This document shows, one piece after another, positions 1 through 6,477 of a stretch of 7,576 nucleotides of DNA. A program made the translations under genes and the position numbers. Source of the DNA: Prevotellaceae bacterium. Its GTDB lineage: Bacteria > Bacteroidota > Bacteroidia > Bacteroidales > UBA932. The stretch spans positions 1-7,576 of the forward strand of contig JAIRYH010000126.1 in assembly GCA_031267855.1 (NCBI GenBank), given 5' to 3'. Each line of letters opens with the position of its first letter. The first letter of the stretch is position 1. The notes below the pieces were generated by a model. That model was not told where the DNA came from and did no database searches. It saw nothing but the letters and a program-made list of their open reading frames with translations.

Positions 1-154
1 TTTCATAATAATAGTATACGGAGCCGTTATGATCGGTGCCGTTATTCACTATAACAGCTACGTATTCCGTTTTTATTTCCGGATTCGAAGCGTTGTCGAT
101 ACAGCCGGCAAGTAAAAAAGTTGCTGCCGGCAATAAGATAAAAGGTGTTTTCAT
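1..154 (-). CDS. Putative lipoprotein, N-terminal 51 codons only (runs off the left edge)
   Basis: The reverse strand opens with ATG at 154 and reads MKTPFILLPAATFLLAGC, a short type II signal peptide whose lipobox LAGC ends at Cys18. The mature part begins CIDNASNPEIKTEYVAVIVN and continues, rich in Asn and Tyr, to the window edge without a stop. The product is therefore probably exported, lipidated on Cys18 and membrane-anchored; this is inferred from the signal alone. The visible mature part (33 residues) is too short to assign a family. A good Bacteroidota promoter lies 25-55 bases upstream, so the gene is probably transcribed separately from dut, which ends 140 bp upstream of this start. 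Its DNA is visibly AT-richer than dut. The start is the only Met that gives a signal peptide. Confidence 0.72.
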   Translation of the reverse strand, partial: MKTPFILLPAATFLLAGCIDNASNPEIKTEYVAVIVNNGTDHNGSVYYYYE

Positions 155-178
155 AATGCATGTATTTTATCGTTCTTA

Positions 179-209
179 CAAAAATACTGTTTTATTATCA
201 CATTTGCAA
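179..209 (-). promoter_or_regulatory. Bacteroidota-type promoter for the lipoprotein
   Basis: On the minus strand the -7 element TATTTTTG (186 down to 179) matches TAnnTTTG exactly. A -33 TTG (209 down to 207) lies 20 bases upstream, within the usual 19-21 spacing. Transcription would start near 173-176, giving a leader of about 20 nt before the ATG at 154. Confidence 0.7.
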
Positions 210-293
210 GGCCGGCTCAGGCGAGTAAATCTTTTTTGAAGTGCAATGGAATATTGCTCACCACGCAGGTTGTTGCGCTACCCCGCCAACCGC

Positions 294-728
294 CTACTTC
301 ACGCCCGTGGAGCCGAAACCGCCTGCGCCGCGCACAGTGCCGGAGAGCTCATCGACGACTTCCCATTCCGCCTGTTCGTGGCGGGCGATGACCATTTGCG
401 CAATGCGTTCGCCGGGTTGCAGGACAAACGGCGTGTCGGAGAGGTTCACCAGAATGACTTTTATTTCGCCGCGATAGTCGGCGTCAACGGTGCCGGGCGC
501 ATTGACCAGCGAGATGCCGTGCTTTGCCGCCAGTCCGCTGCGCGGGCGGATTTGGGCTTCATAACCGGCGGGCAGTTCGATGAACAGTCCGGTGGGCACC
601 AGCGTGCGCTGCAGCGGCGTCAGCGTAACCGGCCCGGCAAGGTGGGCGCGCAGGTCCATGCCGGCAGAAAGCGGCGTGGCATACTGCGGCAACTCAAAGG
701 GCGATTGATTGACGATTTTTATCTTCAT
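294..728 (-). CDS. dut: Deoxyuridine 5'-triphosphate nucleotidohydrolase (dUTPase)
   Basis: This 144-residue protein is a standard-length trimeric dUTPase, which hydrolyses dUTP to dUMP and pyrophosphate, keeps uracil out of DNA and supplies dUMP for dTMP synthesis in the cytoplasm. All five family motifs are present in order: motif 1 SAGMDL (21-26), motif 2 [11 protein letters not shown] (61-71), motif 3 [12 protein letters not shown] (77-88), motif 4 [10 protein letters not shown] (105-114) and the glycine-rich C-terminal motif 5 [10 protein letters not shown] (133-142). By comparison with E. coli Dut, Asp82 would be the catalytic Asp and Tyr85 the residue that excludes ribose. The start MKIKIVNQS is the only Met near the expected N-terminus; upstream is AT-rich with no clear Shine-Dalgarno. 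It lies 191 bp after the flippase stop. That gap contains an oppositely directed RNA gene, and I found no convincing promoter for dut in it, so dut may be read from the flippase transcript. Confidence 0.97.
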   Translation of the reverse strand: MKIKIVNQSPFELPQYATPLSAGMDLRAHLAGPVTLTPLQRTLVPTGLFIELPAGYEAQIRPRSGLAAKHGISLVNAPGTVDADYRGEIKVILVNLSDTPFVLQPGERIAQMVIARHEQAEWEVVDELSGTVRGAGGFGSTGVK

Positions 729-753
729 AATTTCAATTTTTTATATTACGTTT

Positions 754-783
754 TTGCTGATTAAAAAAATTATAGTATCTTTG
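754..783 (+). promoter_or_regulatory. Consensus Bacteroidota promoter, plus strand, driving an RNA gene
   Basis: A -33 TTTG (753-756) and a -7 TATCTTTG (776-783, a full match to TAnnTTTG) are separated by 19 bases counted after TTG. The spacer is very AT-rich. It points away from dut and into the 788-921 interval, which has no plausible protein gene. Transcription is predicted to start at about 787-790. It is one of the two best promoters in the window. Confidence 0.8.
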
Positions 784-787
784 TCCG

Positions 788-921
788 TAGAAAGTTCAAC
801 AGCGGGGAGGGCTACAGTTATTTTGAACATGCGCGCTCCAGGGTTTCCGGGTTGAACTTTCGGGACTACCCGGACGATCAAAAAACGTCTTTGAAAAAAT
901 CGTTTTACGTTCGGGTTTTTT
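788..921 (+). ncRNA. Unassigned structured small RNA, about 135 nt
   Basis: The transcript is bounded by a consensus promoter on the left and an intrinsic terminator on the right. GAAAGTTCAAC (790-800) is perfectly complementary to GTTGAACTTTC (851-861), giving an 11-bp stem that closes a 50-nt region. Inside, GGAG (806-809) can pair with CTCC (836-839). Two alternatives compete: GTTCAA (794-799) also matches TTGAAC (823-828), and TCCGGGT (846-852) is complementary to ACCCGGA (868-874), which is also part of the terminator stem. The longest ATG-initiated reading frame inside is about eight codons, so a protein product is unlikely. A closing stem around a large bulge recalls 6S RNA, but the RNA is shorter than typical 6S, and I do not see the conserved SRP RNA apical motif. 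Rfam has several Bacteroidales RNA motifs known mainly by structure; I cannot tell whether this is one. No plus-strand gene follows, so it looks stand-alone rather than a leader. Confidence 0.68.
869..921 (+). terminator. Intrinsic terminator of the small RNA
   Basis: CCCGGACG (869-876) pairs with CGTTCGGG (908-915), an 8-bp stem with one G-U. An inner AAAACG/CGTTTT pairing (882-887 with 901-906) extends it. Six T residues follow (916-921). The last two Ts belong to the TAA stop codon (920-922) of the oppositely directed flippase gene, so the two genes converge with no spacer. On the minus strand the hairpin is not followed by a T-run, so it should not terminate the flippase transcript. Confidence 0.8.
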
Positions 922-2794
922 ATTTCATCACCTGGTAAGAATAGGCTTTGCTGTCGGCATTCAGATATGCTTTAACAGTTATTTTCACAGTATATATTTT
1001 TTCCTGATATTTTATCGTTCCGTATAAGCGATGAATGGCTTTTATGTGCATGCTGTTATTATCGTCGGGCTTGCTGTCTTTCAAGATAGCCGTTTCTATA
1101 AGTTCCGGAAGTTTCAGTAAAGCGGACAGATGCACATCTGTATTTGCGCTTTGTCCAACGGCTTTTTCGCTTAAATATTTGTCGATCGCGATTTTCGATA
1201 TGCGTATGTTATCGCCGGTATTTTTATTTTTATACATTCCCGTGATGTTGCTTTTTGCCCATGCCCTTGCTTCCGCAATATTTTTAAAAGCGTGTTTTGG
1301 GGTATCAACGGGTGCGGGATGTTTTCCCTTCGGAGCCGGAAGGAGCTTCAACTTTTCCCATGTACACCAAAATGCGATGTAGGCTCCCAGCAGCACGGCG
1401 TTGGCGCACCATTTCGCCCAGTGTGTGAAAGGCAATGCCTGGCCGACGAAGTAGAGCGCCACGCCCACGACGATGTATGTAATGATCTTTGTCCGGTTGT
1501 AGGGAATCGGGTAGTAGCGCGCACCCAGCCATGCGCTGAGGATCACCATGACCAGGTAACTCAGGAGATGCCCCCATGCGGCGGCGCGGTAGCCGTAGCG
1601 CGGCATGAAAAAGAAATTTACCGCCAGCGTAACCAGCAGTCCCGCCAGCGTAATGTATACGGCATACTTGGTTTTTCCCGACAGTTTGTACCACATCGAA
1701 AGGTTGAACGAAATGCCGAGCAGCACATAGGCGCCCAGCATCACCGGCACAATGTCCGTGCCTGCGCGGAAATCCTTGCCCAGCAGCAGTCCGATGATAT
1801 CAAGATAATAGACGACAAACAGGAATATCACCATGCAGAACGCCACAAAATGGTTCATCACGCCGGCATACAGTTTCGGGGCGTTTTTGTCTTTCATGCC
1901 GGCGAAGAAAAACGGCTCGGCGGCATAGCGGAACATCTGCACGAACAGCGTCATGATGACCGCCAGCTTCACGCCGGCCTGAAAAACGCCCAGCTCCGTC
2001 TGCCAGTTCACGCCGGCGGGCATCAGGTAGCGGAACAGCACGCGGTCGATAAAGTCATTGGCAACGCCCGGCAACCCGGCTATCATCAACGGCAGCGAGT
2101 AGCGCATCATGGCGCGCCACAACTTCCCGCTGACGCCGAAGTGCATGCGCAAAATGTCGGGAATAAACAGCAGCAGCGCCAGCACACAGCTCAGGAAAAT
2201 GGCAAAAAGCAGATATGTGAAATCGGGCGTAGCCGGAATAAAGCGCAGCCAGAACGAATCGGGATGTGCGGCAAAATAAGCCGGAGCGCCGAAGAACAAA
2301 AGGATATTGAAGACGACTTCCCCTAAAATCTTGACGGTTTTAAATACCGAAAACTTCACGGCTTTGTGTTCAAAGCGCAGCCGTGCAAACAGAATAGCCG
2401 TGAAGCAGTCGGACGCCAGGATGCCGCCTGTGTATATGATGCATGCGGCGCCGGCGGCATAGCCCAGCGCGCCGGCAATGGGTTGCGAAAACAGCGTGAC
2501 CAGCGCAAAGAAACAAAGCGTAACGGCAAGCATCGTCGTAAGCGCATTGGAAAAAACCTGCACGGGACGTTTGTGCCTGTTCGCAAAACGGAAACATCCC
2601 GTTTCCAGACCCAGCGTGAGCGCCACCTGCAAGATGGCGATATACGCTAAAAATTCCGTAGCAATACCGTAATCCGACGGTGAAAGGACGCGCGTGTAGA
2701 GCGGTACAAAGAAGAAATTTACGACACGCGCCACTATCGTGCTCAAGCCGTAAATGGCCGTTTCGCCGGCGAGTCGTCTCAACGGGTTCATCAT
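920..2794 (-). CDS. Wzx/MATE-type polysaccharide flippase with a C-terminal LPD3/PBECR-like extension
   Basis: Residues 1-497 form a complete flippase of the polysaccharide biosynthesis export family (inner membrane, predicted to flip lipid-linked sugar repeats). It opens MNPLRRLAGETAIYGLSTI, has the typical early segment LSPSDYGIATEFLAYIAIL (37-55), and shows about 12-14 hydrophobic helices, ending near residue 477. The usual family length is about 450-500. Residues 498-624 are a hydrophilic addition containing NIAEARAWAKSNITG (505-519), IRISKIAIDKYLSEKAV (530-546), HLSALLKLPELIETA (555-569) and IHRLYGTI (587-594). From memory this matches domains of polyvalent proteins of phages and conjugative elements (LPD3, or a barnase-EndoU-colicin-RelE-like domain). 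Whether it is catalytic cannot be judged here. The DNA for this part is far AT-richer than the rest, so it was probably acquired. The reading frame is continuous across the junction near 1303. The ATG lies one base after the stop of the upstream gene, implying translational coupling; a second Met follows immediately. The specific sugar substrate is unknown. Confidence 0.9.
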   Translation of the reverse strand: MMNPLRRLAGETAIYGLSTIVARVVNFFFVPLYTRVLSPSDYGIATEFLAYIAILQVALTLGLETGCFRFANRHKRPVQVFSNALTTMLAVTLCFFALVTLFSQPIAGALGYAAGAACIIYTGGILASDCFTAILFARLRFEHKAVKFSVFKTVKILGEVVFNILLFFGAPAYFAAHPDSFWLRFIPATPDFTYLLFAIFLSCVLALLLFIPDILRMHFGVSGKLWRAMMRYSLPLMIAGLPGVANDFIDRVLFRYLMPAGVNWQTELGVFQAGVKLAVIMTLFVQMFRYAAEPFFFAGMKDKNAPKLYAGVMNHFVAFCMVIFLFVVYYLDIIGLLLGKDFRAGTDIVPVMLGAYVLLGISFNLSMWYKLSGKTKYAVYITLAGLLVTLAVNFFFMPRYGYRAAAWGHLLSYLVMVILSAWLGARYYPIPYNRTKIITYIVVGVALYFVGQALPFTHWAKWCANAVLLGAYIAFWCTWEKLKLLPAPKGKHPAPVDTPKHAFKNIAEARAWAKSNITGMYKNKNTGDNIRISKIAIDKYLSEKAVGQSANTDVHLSALLKLPELIETAILKDSKPDDNNSMHIKAIHRLYGTIKYQEKIYTVKITVKAYLNADSKAYSYQVMK

Positions 2795-2795
2795 T

Positions 2796-5795
2796 TTACA
2801 GGCTTATATTCAACAACAGGTTAAAGGAAGGCGCGGTATTGCGCAGCAAGGGCTGTGCATACCGGACGCCTGCGCTGACCGGGAACCCGAACCGGAGCGC
2901 GTGGAAATCCACCAGCACGTCGGCGCCGGCGGATGCATAGTTTTGCTGCCGTTGGGAAAGCGTACGCACGCGCAGGCCGTTTTGCACGCCATATACCTGT
3001 TGCGCCGTCGGGACGGTTACCTGCGCAAAATCGCCAAAGACAGTCATGCGCAAACGCTTGAAATAAGCCAGCCACCGGATGTTGATGTCGGGATACCAGA
3101 TCGGGAAAGTGTAGTCGATAGTGGCATTCGCGAGCGCAAAAGAAGCCTGTGATACATACCCGCGGGGAAATTGCAGATGTGTCAGGGTCGTATAGCGCAA
3201 TTCGTCGTTGTTGCCCTGCCACTGGTAGCCGGCGGTAACAAGCACGCCGTGGCTGGCAAATAAGCCGGGGGCGTAGCCTGCCGCCTGAACCGAAGCCACG
3301 GAATAAACATTATCACTCAGCACGGGAAACGAATACCGGGCGCGAAGGGAGTAGCCCCACCGCGGATAGAGGTCGCGAACAGCAAGGGACAGCTGGCGGG
3401 AAAAAGTAAAGCCGGCGGTCAAAAATTGATAATAACTGTATTTCCGTTCCGTCATGGAAAGGTATTCGTCGTTTGAAAAATGATATTCCGCCTGCGGAAC
3501 CAGCGTTGTTTGCCATGCGCCCTGCGTAAGTCTCCATGGAATGTACAGCCGGGCATAACCGTTTATGGAAAGCTGCCCGGTACGGAAAACCATATCGTGG
3601 AGGTAGCCGTCGCTGGGGGTAACAGTGTCCCATTTGTGCCGTTGCCGGTAGCGGTCGTTCACGTCCAGCGCAAAATCAATGACCGGATACCAGCCGCGAT
3701 ACGTGAGGCGGAGATGTCCCGAATGAAAGCCGTTGTCGTACCGGTAGCCCAGCCGCGACGTCAGCGTGCCGAGCGTATTTTGCGAAAGCGCCGTAGCGCC
3801 CAACCCGATGTATTGCAGGATATCCTTGTCGAATGCCGCCGACCGCAGCTCGTCGGGGTCATAGTAGAAGGGCGCCCAGCTGTGGAAGCGGAACAAGTGC
3901 GCCCACCTGCCGTAACGCTTGCTCCTGTATGCCGGTTGCGGCGGTATGCGCAGCGTGTCGATGAGGAAGCCGGCCTGCGCGGTAACCCCGTCGGCAAATT
4001 CATACTGTTCGGGCGTCGTAAAGGGCGTTTCTTCCCACGTCTTTTCGTCCAGCGGCATGGATGCAATCGTGTAGCCGGCGGCGGTATAATCGGAAAACAG
4101 CAGCGCCGCGCTGTCGGCCGATACGGCGGGGTCAAACGCGCCGAAACGCGCATGCGTTACCTGAAACACTTTCCGCGAGCGGACGTGCAGCGCGTAGATA
4201 TCGTTTGTTCCGTTGTAGCCGCTTTCGAACAGGATGAAATCACCGTAAACGGCAGGGCGGTTGATGCCGGCTGTGCCGAAGGGAAGCAGCTGTTCCCATT
4301 TTTGCCGCGCCACGTCGAACTGCATGATGCCGGCGCCTTCGTCGGTCAGCACCGTGCCGTAGATCGCTTGCGCATCCTGCGACCAGGCAAGCTCTTTCAG
4401 AACGTGGCCGGACGGCAGCGCGAAACGCTGTTGCGGCGTATAGTTATAAGTGTCGAGGATGACCAGGAAATTTTCGCCCGGCGCATGGTTTTCCACCACC
4501 GCCACCCGGTTATGGTCGGGCGAGGGGGCGGGGGAAAAGTAGCGCGTGCGGCGCGTCAGGGCGGTTATTTTTTTTGTCTTCAGGTTGCAGGATTGCAGCA
4601 CGGAAAACGAGACCTGTTCCCAGCGTTCATGCGGAACGGTTGCCGTCCAGTATAAGGTTTCGCCCTGTTTTTTTATCGTGCTGTTGACTTGTCCCACGTA
4701 CTTTAAGAATGTTTCATTGCCGCTGCCGTCGATGAGGACAAGGCGGCGCGGTTTTGCCAGGTCGGTTCGCAGGGCGATGACCGAATGCGTGTCGGCCGCC
4801 GCGACGGAGCGATACGAGCGGTAGGTTTCTTTCCCGGGAAATACGGGCAGTTGCCTGCTCCGGTCGGCGGTTTTTGCCGAATCTTCCTGTCGCCATTGTT
4901 GCGTCTGGCATGCCAGCGCCTGCCTGAAGAAATCCTGTTCGGACATGCCGCCGTATTTTCTTAGTCCGCGCATGGGCGGCGGGATGCGGAGGGGATAGCG
5001 CGTGATGTAGTCCATCATGTCGCCGAAAATATGTTTCCCCGCCTGCCGGTAGATGTAAGACGCCAGCAGGTAGCCCATCTGGTATTCATTGGGCACGAGG
5101 TAGCGGTACGAGCCGTTGAGCCATGTGTCCCATGAAAATTTCGTGTTGTTGAGCAGGTATGCTTTCACGGGCATCAGAAATTCCGGTTGCCGTCCCCGTC
5201 CGGTATGCGAAACGGCTGTTTCCGACACCACGGCGTCGCCCTCCAGAAACCAGCCGGAGAGATAAAGCCCGGAAGCCAGTCCTTCCGCCTGTTCGCCGAG
5301 GAGGAAATGAAGATACTTGAAAACGCCGCCGTGCAGCTTGTTCATTTGCGCCACATGCCTTGTTTCATGCGCCACGAGTTGCTTGTCCCACATTTGGGCA
5401 TAGCCCGACACGGCGGGCGTGGTGATCAGTTCCATGCGTTTCGGCGCCCACACGACCACGCCGTTGCTGTAAAGATTGTAGGGATGCAGGACAACCGGCG
5501 TGCGCGACAGGCTGGCGCGCAGCGGCTCGGCAATAGCCCGGTACGACCGGTCGAACAGCCACGCATAGCGTTGCGCCAGCGAGTCCGCCTCCTGCGGATA
5601 AATAATCGTGAATGTTCCGGTTTTGATTTGCCGCCATTTCACCGTTGCGGGTTCCGTGCCGGTGTTGTAGTACTGCGCCTGTGCCGAAACGGCAAGCAGC
5701 AGGCAGCAGGCAACGGGCAGCAGGCGGCGGGCGGCAGGCAGCGGTGCGTTTGTCCTTTCACCCTTTGTCCTTTTCATTCTTTCGCCTTTTGTCAT
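2796..5795 (-). CDS. Exported metallopeptidase-like / beta-propeller / outer-membrane barrel protein
   Basis: This is a 999-residue protein with an N-terminal signal peptide; the hydrophobic core LLPVACCLLLAVSAQA probably ends with cleavage after Ala40. Residues 41 to about 310 contain HETRH (143-147), an HExxH zinc motif, and WFLEGDA with Glu185 placed 38 residues later, which fits a gluzincin-type third ligand. Residues about 320-620 carry repeated short beta-rich blades with phrases such as YFSPAPSPDHNRVAVVEN and FDPAVSADSAALLFSD, as in TolB/WD40-like propellers. Residues about 655-999 alternate aromatic and polar beta-strands, for example RLGYRYDNGF and LRARYSFPVL, and look like an outer-membrane barrel related to the BamA surface-antigen fold; the last residue is Leu rather than Phe. 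I infer an outer-membrane protein with a periplasmic peptidase-like part. Substrate and function are unknown. The true start may be Met7 (5777), giving the more ordinary MKRTKGERTN. frr ends 54 bp upstream and the flippase starts 1 bp downstream. Confidence 0.85.
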   Translation of the reverse strand: MTKGERMKRTKGERTNAPLPAARRLLPVACCLLLAVSAQAQYYNTGTEPATVKWRQIKTGTFTIIYPQEADSLAQRYAWLFDRSYRAIAEPLRASLSRTPVVLHPYNLYSNGVVVWAPKRMELITTPAVSGYAQMWDKQLVAHETRHVAQMNKLHGGVFKYLHFLLGEQAEGLASGLYLSGWFLEGDAVVSETAVSHTGRGRQPEFLMPVKAYLLNNTKFSWDTWLNGSYRYLVPNEYQMGYLLASYIYRQAGKHIFGDMMDYITRYPLRIPPPMRGLRKYGGMSEQDFFRQALACQTQQWRQEDSAKTADRSRQLPVFPGKETYRSYRSVAAADTHSVIALRTDLAKPRRLVLIDGSGNETFLKYVGQVNSTIKKQGETLYWTATVPHERWEQVSFSVLQSCNLKTKKITALTRRTRYFSPAPSPDHNRVAVVENHAPGENFLVILDTYNYTPQQRFALPSGHVLKELAWSQDAQAIYGTVLTDEGAGIMQFDVARQKWEQLLPFGTAGINRPAVYGDFILFESGYNGTNDIYALHVRSRKVFQVTHARFGAFDPAVSADSAALLFSDYTAAGYTIASMPLDEKTWEETPFTTPEQYEFADGVTAQAGFLIDTLRIPPQPAYRSKRYGRWAHLFRFHSWAPFYYDPDELRSAAFDKDILQYIGLGATALSQNTLGTLTSRLGYRYDNGFHSGHLRLTYRGWYPVIDFALDVNDRYRQRHKWDTVTPSDGYLHDMVFRTGQLSINGYARLYIPWRLTQGAWQTTLVPQAEYHFSNDEYLSMTERKYSYYQFLTAGFTFSRQLSLAVRDLYPRWGYSLRARYSFPVLSDNVYSVASVQAAGYAPGLFASHGVLVTAGYQWQGNNDELRYTTLTHLQFPRGYVSQASFALANATIDYTFPIWYPDINIRWLAYFKRLRMTVFGDFAQVTVPTAQQVYGVQNGLRVRTLSQRQQNYASAGADVLVDFHALRFGFPVSAGVRYAQPLLRNTAPSFNLLLNISL
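5692..5747. repeat. Degenerate heptamer array, GCAGGCA family, within the signal-peptide codons
   Basis: Eight consecutive 7-mers can be read on the plus strand: gcaagca, gcaggca, gcaggca, acgggca, gcaggcg, gcgggcg, gcaggca, gcggtgc. On the minus strand this is the TGCCTGC-type repeat that encodes roughly residues 17-35 of the 999-residue protein, including the hydrophobic core of its signal peptide. Confidence 0.8.
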
Positions 5796-5835
5796 TTCGT
5801 CTGTTTGCTGTTTGCCCTTTCACCCTGTTTCCCGT
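5749..5835. repeat. Degenerate polypyrimidine/polypurine heptamer-like array
   Basis: The plus strand reads as drifting 7-9-mers of the types tttgtcc, tttcacc, ctttgtcc, ttttcat, ttttgtca, tttcgtc, tgtttgc, tgtttgc, cctttcacc. On the minus strand it is purine-rich, covers most of the frr to barrel-gene spacer and includes both candidate ATG starts (5795 and 5777). The GAAAGG-like stretches might also serve as weak ribosome binding sites. Confidence 0.6.
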
Positions 5836-5849
5836 TTGGTGCCGTTGCA

Positions 5850-6416
5850 TTATACGGTCATGATTTCCTTTTCTTTTTTTACAAAGAGTTCGTCCACTTT
5901 TTTGCCGAACGCGTCGGTTTGTTTTTGCAGGTCGCCTTCCGTGTCTTTTGCCACATCTTCGGGCAAGCCTTCTTTTTGCAGCTTTTTCACGTATTCTACG
6001 GCGTCGCGGCGGGCGTTGCGGACGCTGATGCGGGCATTTTCACATTCGTTCTTTGTCTGTTTGACCAGTTCCCGGCGCCGTTCTTCGGTAAGCGCCGGCA
6101 CGTTCAGCCTGACGTGCTCGCCGTTGTTCTGCGGCGTCATGCCGATGTTGGCGGCAAGAATGGCTTTTTCGATCGGGGCAATCATTGATTTTTCCCAGGG
6201 CTGGATAAGAATTGTGCGGGCGTCGGGCGTGGTGATGCTCGATACCTGGGGCAGCGACGTCGGCGTGCCGTAGTAGTCGACCAGGATGGGGTTCAGCATT
6301 GCCGGGCTGGCTTTGCCTGCGCGGATGGTAACCAGTTCCGTTTCGAGGTGGTCGATCGCTTTCTGCATTTTTTCCTTGGCGGCATTGACCGCTTCTTTTG
6401 CTTTGGAGATGTCCAT
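5850..6416 (-). CDS. frr: Ribosome recycling factor
   Basis: This 188-residue protein has the usual length (about 185). RRF works with EF-G to split post-termination ribosomes in the cytoplasm. Domain I helices are seen at the N-terminus (KAKEAVNAAKEKMQKAIDHL) and after residue 108 (LTEERRRELVKQTKNE). The family signatures LVTIRAGKASPAML (28-41) and ILIQPWEKSMI (69-79) are clear, and VRNARRDA (132-139) contains the conserved Arg that corresponds to the essential Arg132 of E. coli RRF. Domain II lies between, with YYGTPTSLPQVSSI (48-61). Met1 at 6416 gives the canonical start. It follows pyrH by 61 bp in the same direction, the common bacterial pyrH-frr order, so the two are probably co-transcribed. 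The stop lies 54 bp before the exported barrel protein. Confidence 0.98.
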   Translation of the reverse strand: MDISKAKEAVNAAKEKMQKAIDHLETELVTIRAGKASPAMLNPILVDYYGTPTSLPQVSSITTPDARTILIQPWEKSMIAPIEKAILAANIGMTPQNNGEHVRLNVPALTEERRRELVKQTKNECENARISVRNARRDAVEYVKKLQKEGLPEDVAKDTEGDLQKQTDAFGKKVDELFVKKEKEIMTV

Positions 6417-6461
6417 GGCGTGTTTAAAGTTTTTGGTTTATAATTATGCGCGTTGTTGTTT

Positions 6462-6473
6462 GCCGGCGCCGGC
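6462..6473. repeat. 12-bp perfect GC palindrome in the pyrH-frr spacer
   Basis: GCCGGCGCCGGC is its own reverse complement and lies four bases past the pyrH stop codon. It is too short and lacks a T-run on either side, so it is not a terminator. It may slow ribosomes or polymerase, or mean nothing in GC-rich DNA. Confidence 0.4.
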
Positions 6474-6477
6474 CGGG

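Noticed and set aside
211..293. Terminator after dut (GCAAT/ATTGC hairpin near 246-258)
   Set aside because: The stem is only about 5 bp and no T-run follows on the minus strand.
728..840. dut promoter on the minus strand (TTG then TATAATTT)
   Set aside because: Spacing is 22 bases and the -7 lacks the TTTG ending, so it is not convincing.
831..856. Eight-codon reading frame MRAPGFPG inside the small RNA
   Set aside because: Too short, without a ribosome binding site, and embedded in base-paired sequence.
1292..2326. Long plus-strand open frame opposite the flippase, and similar ones at 3480-4655, 5187-6188 and 6286-7158
   Set aside because: They are His/Arg/Gln/Gly-rich shadow frames opposite GC-rich real genes, with no domain features.
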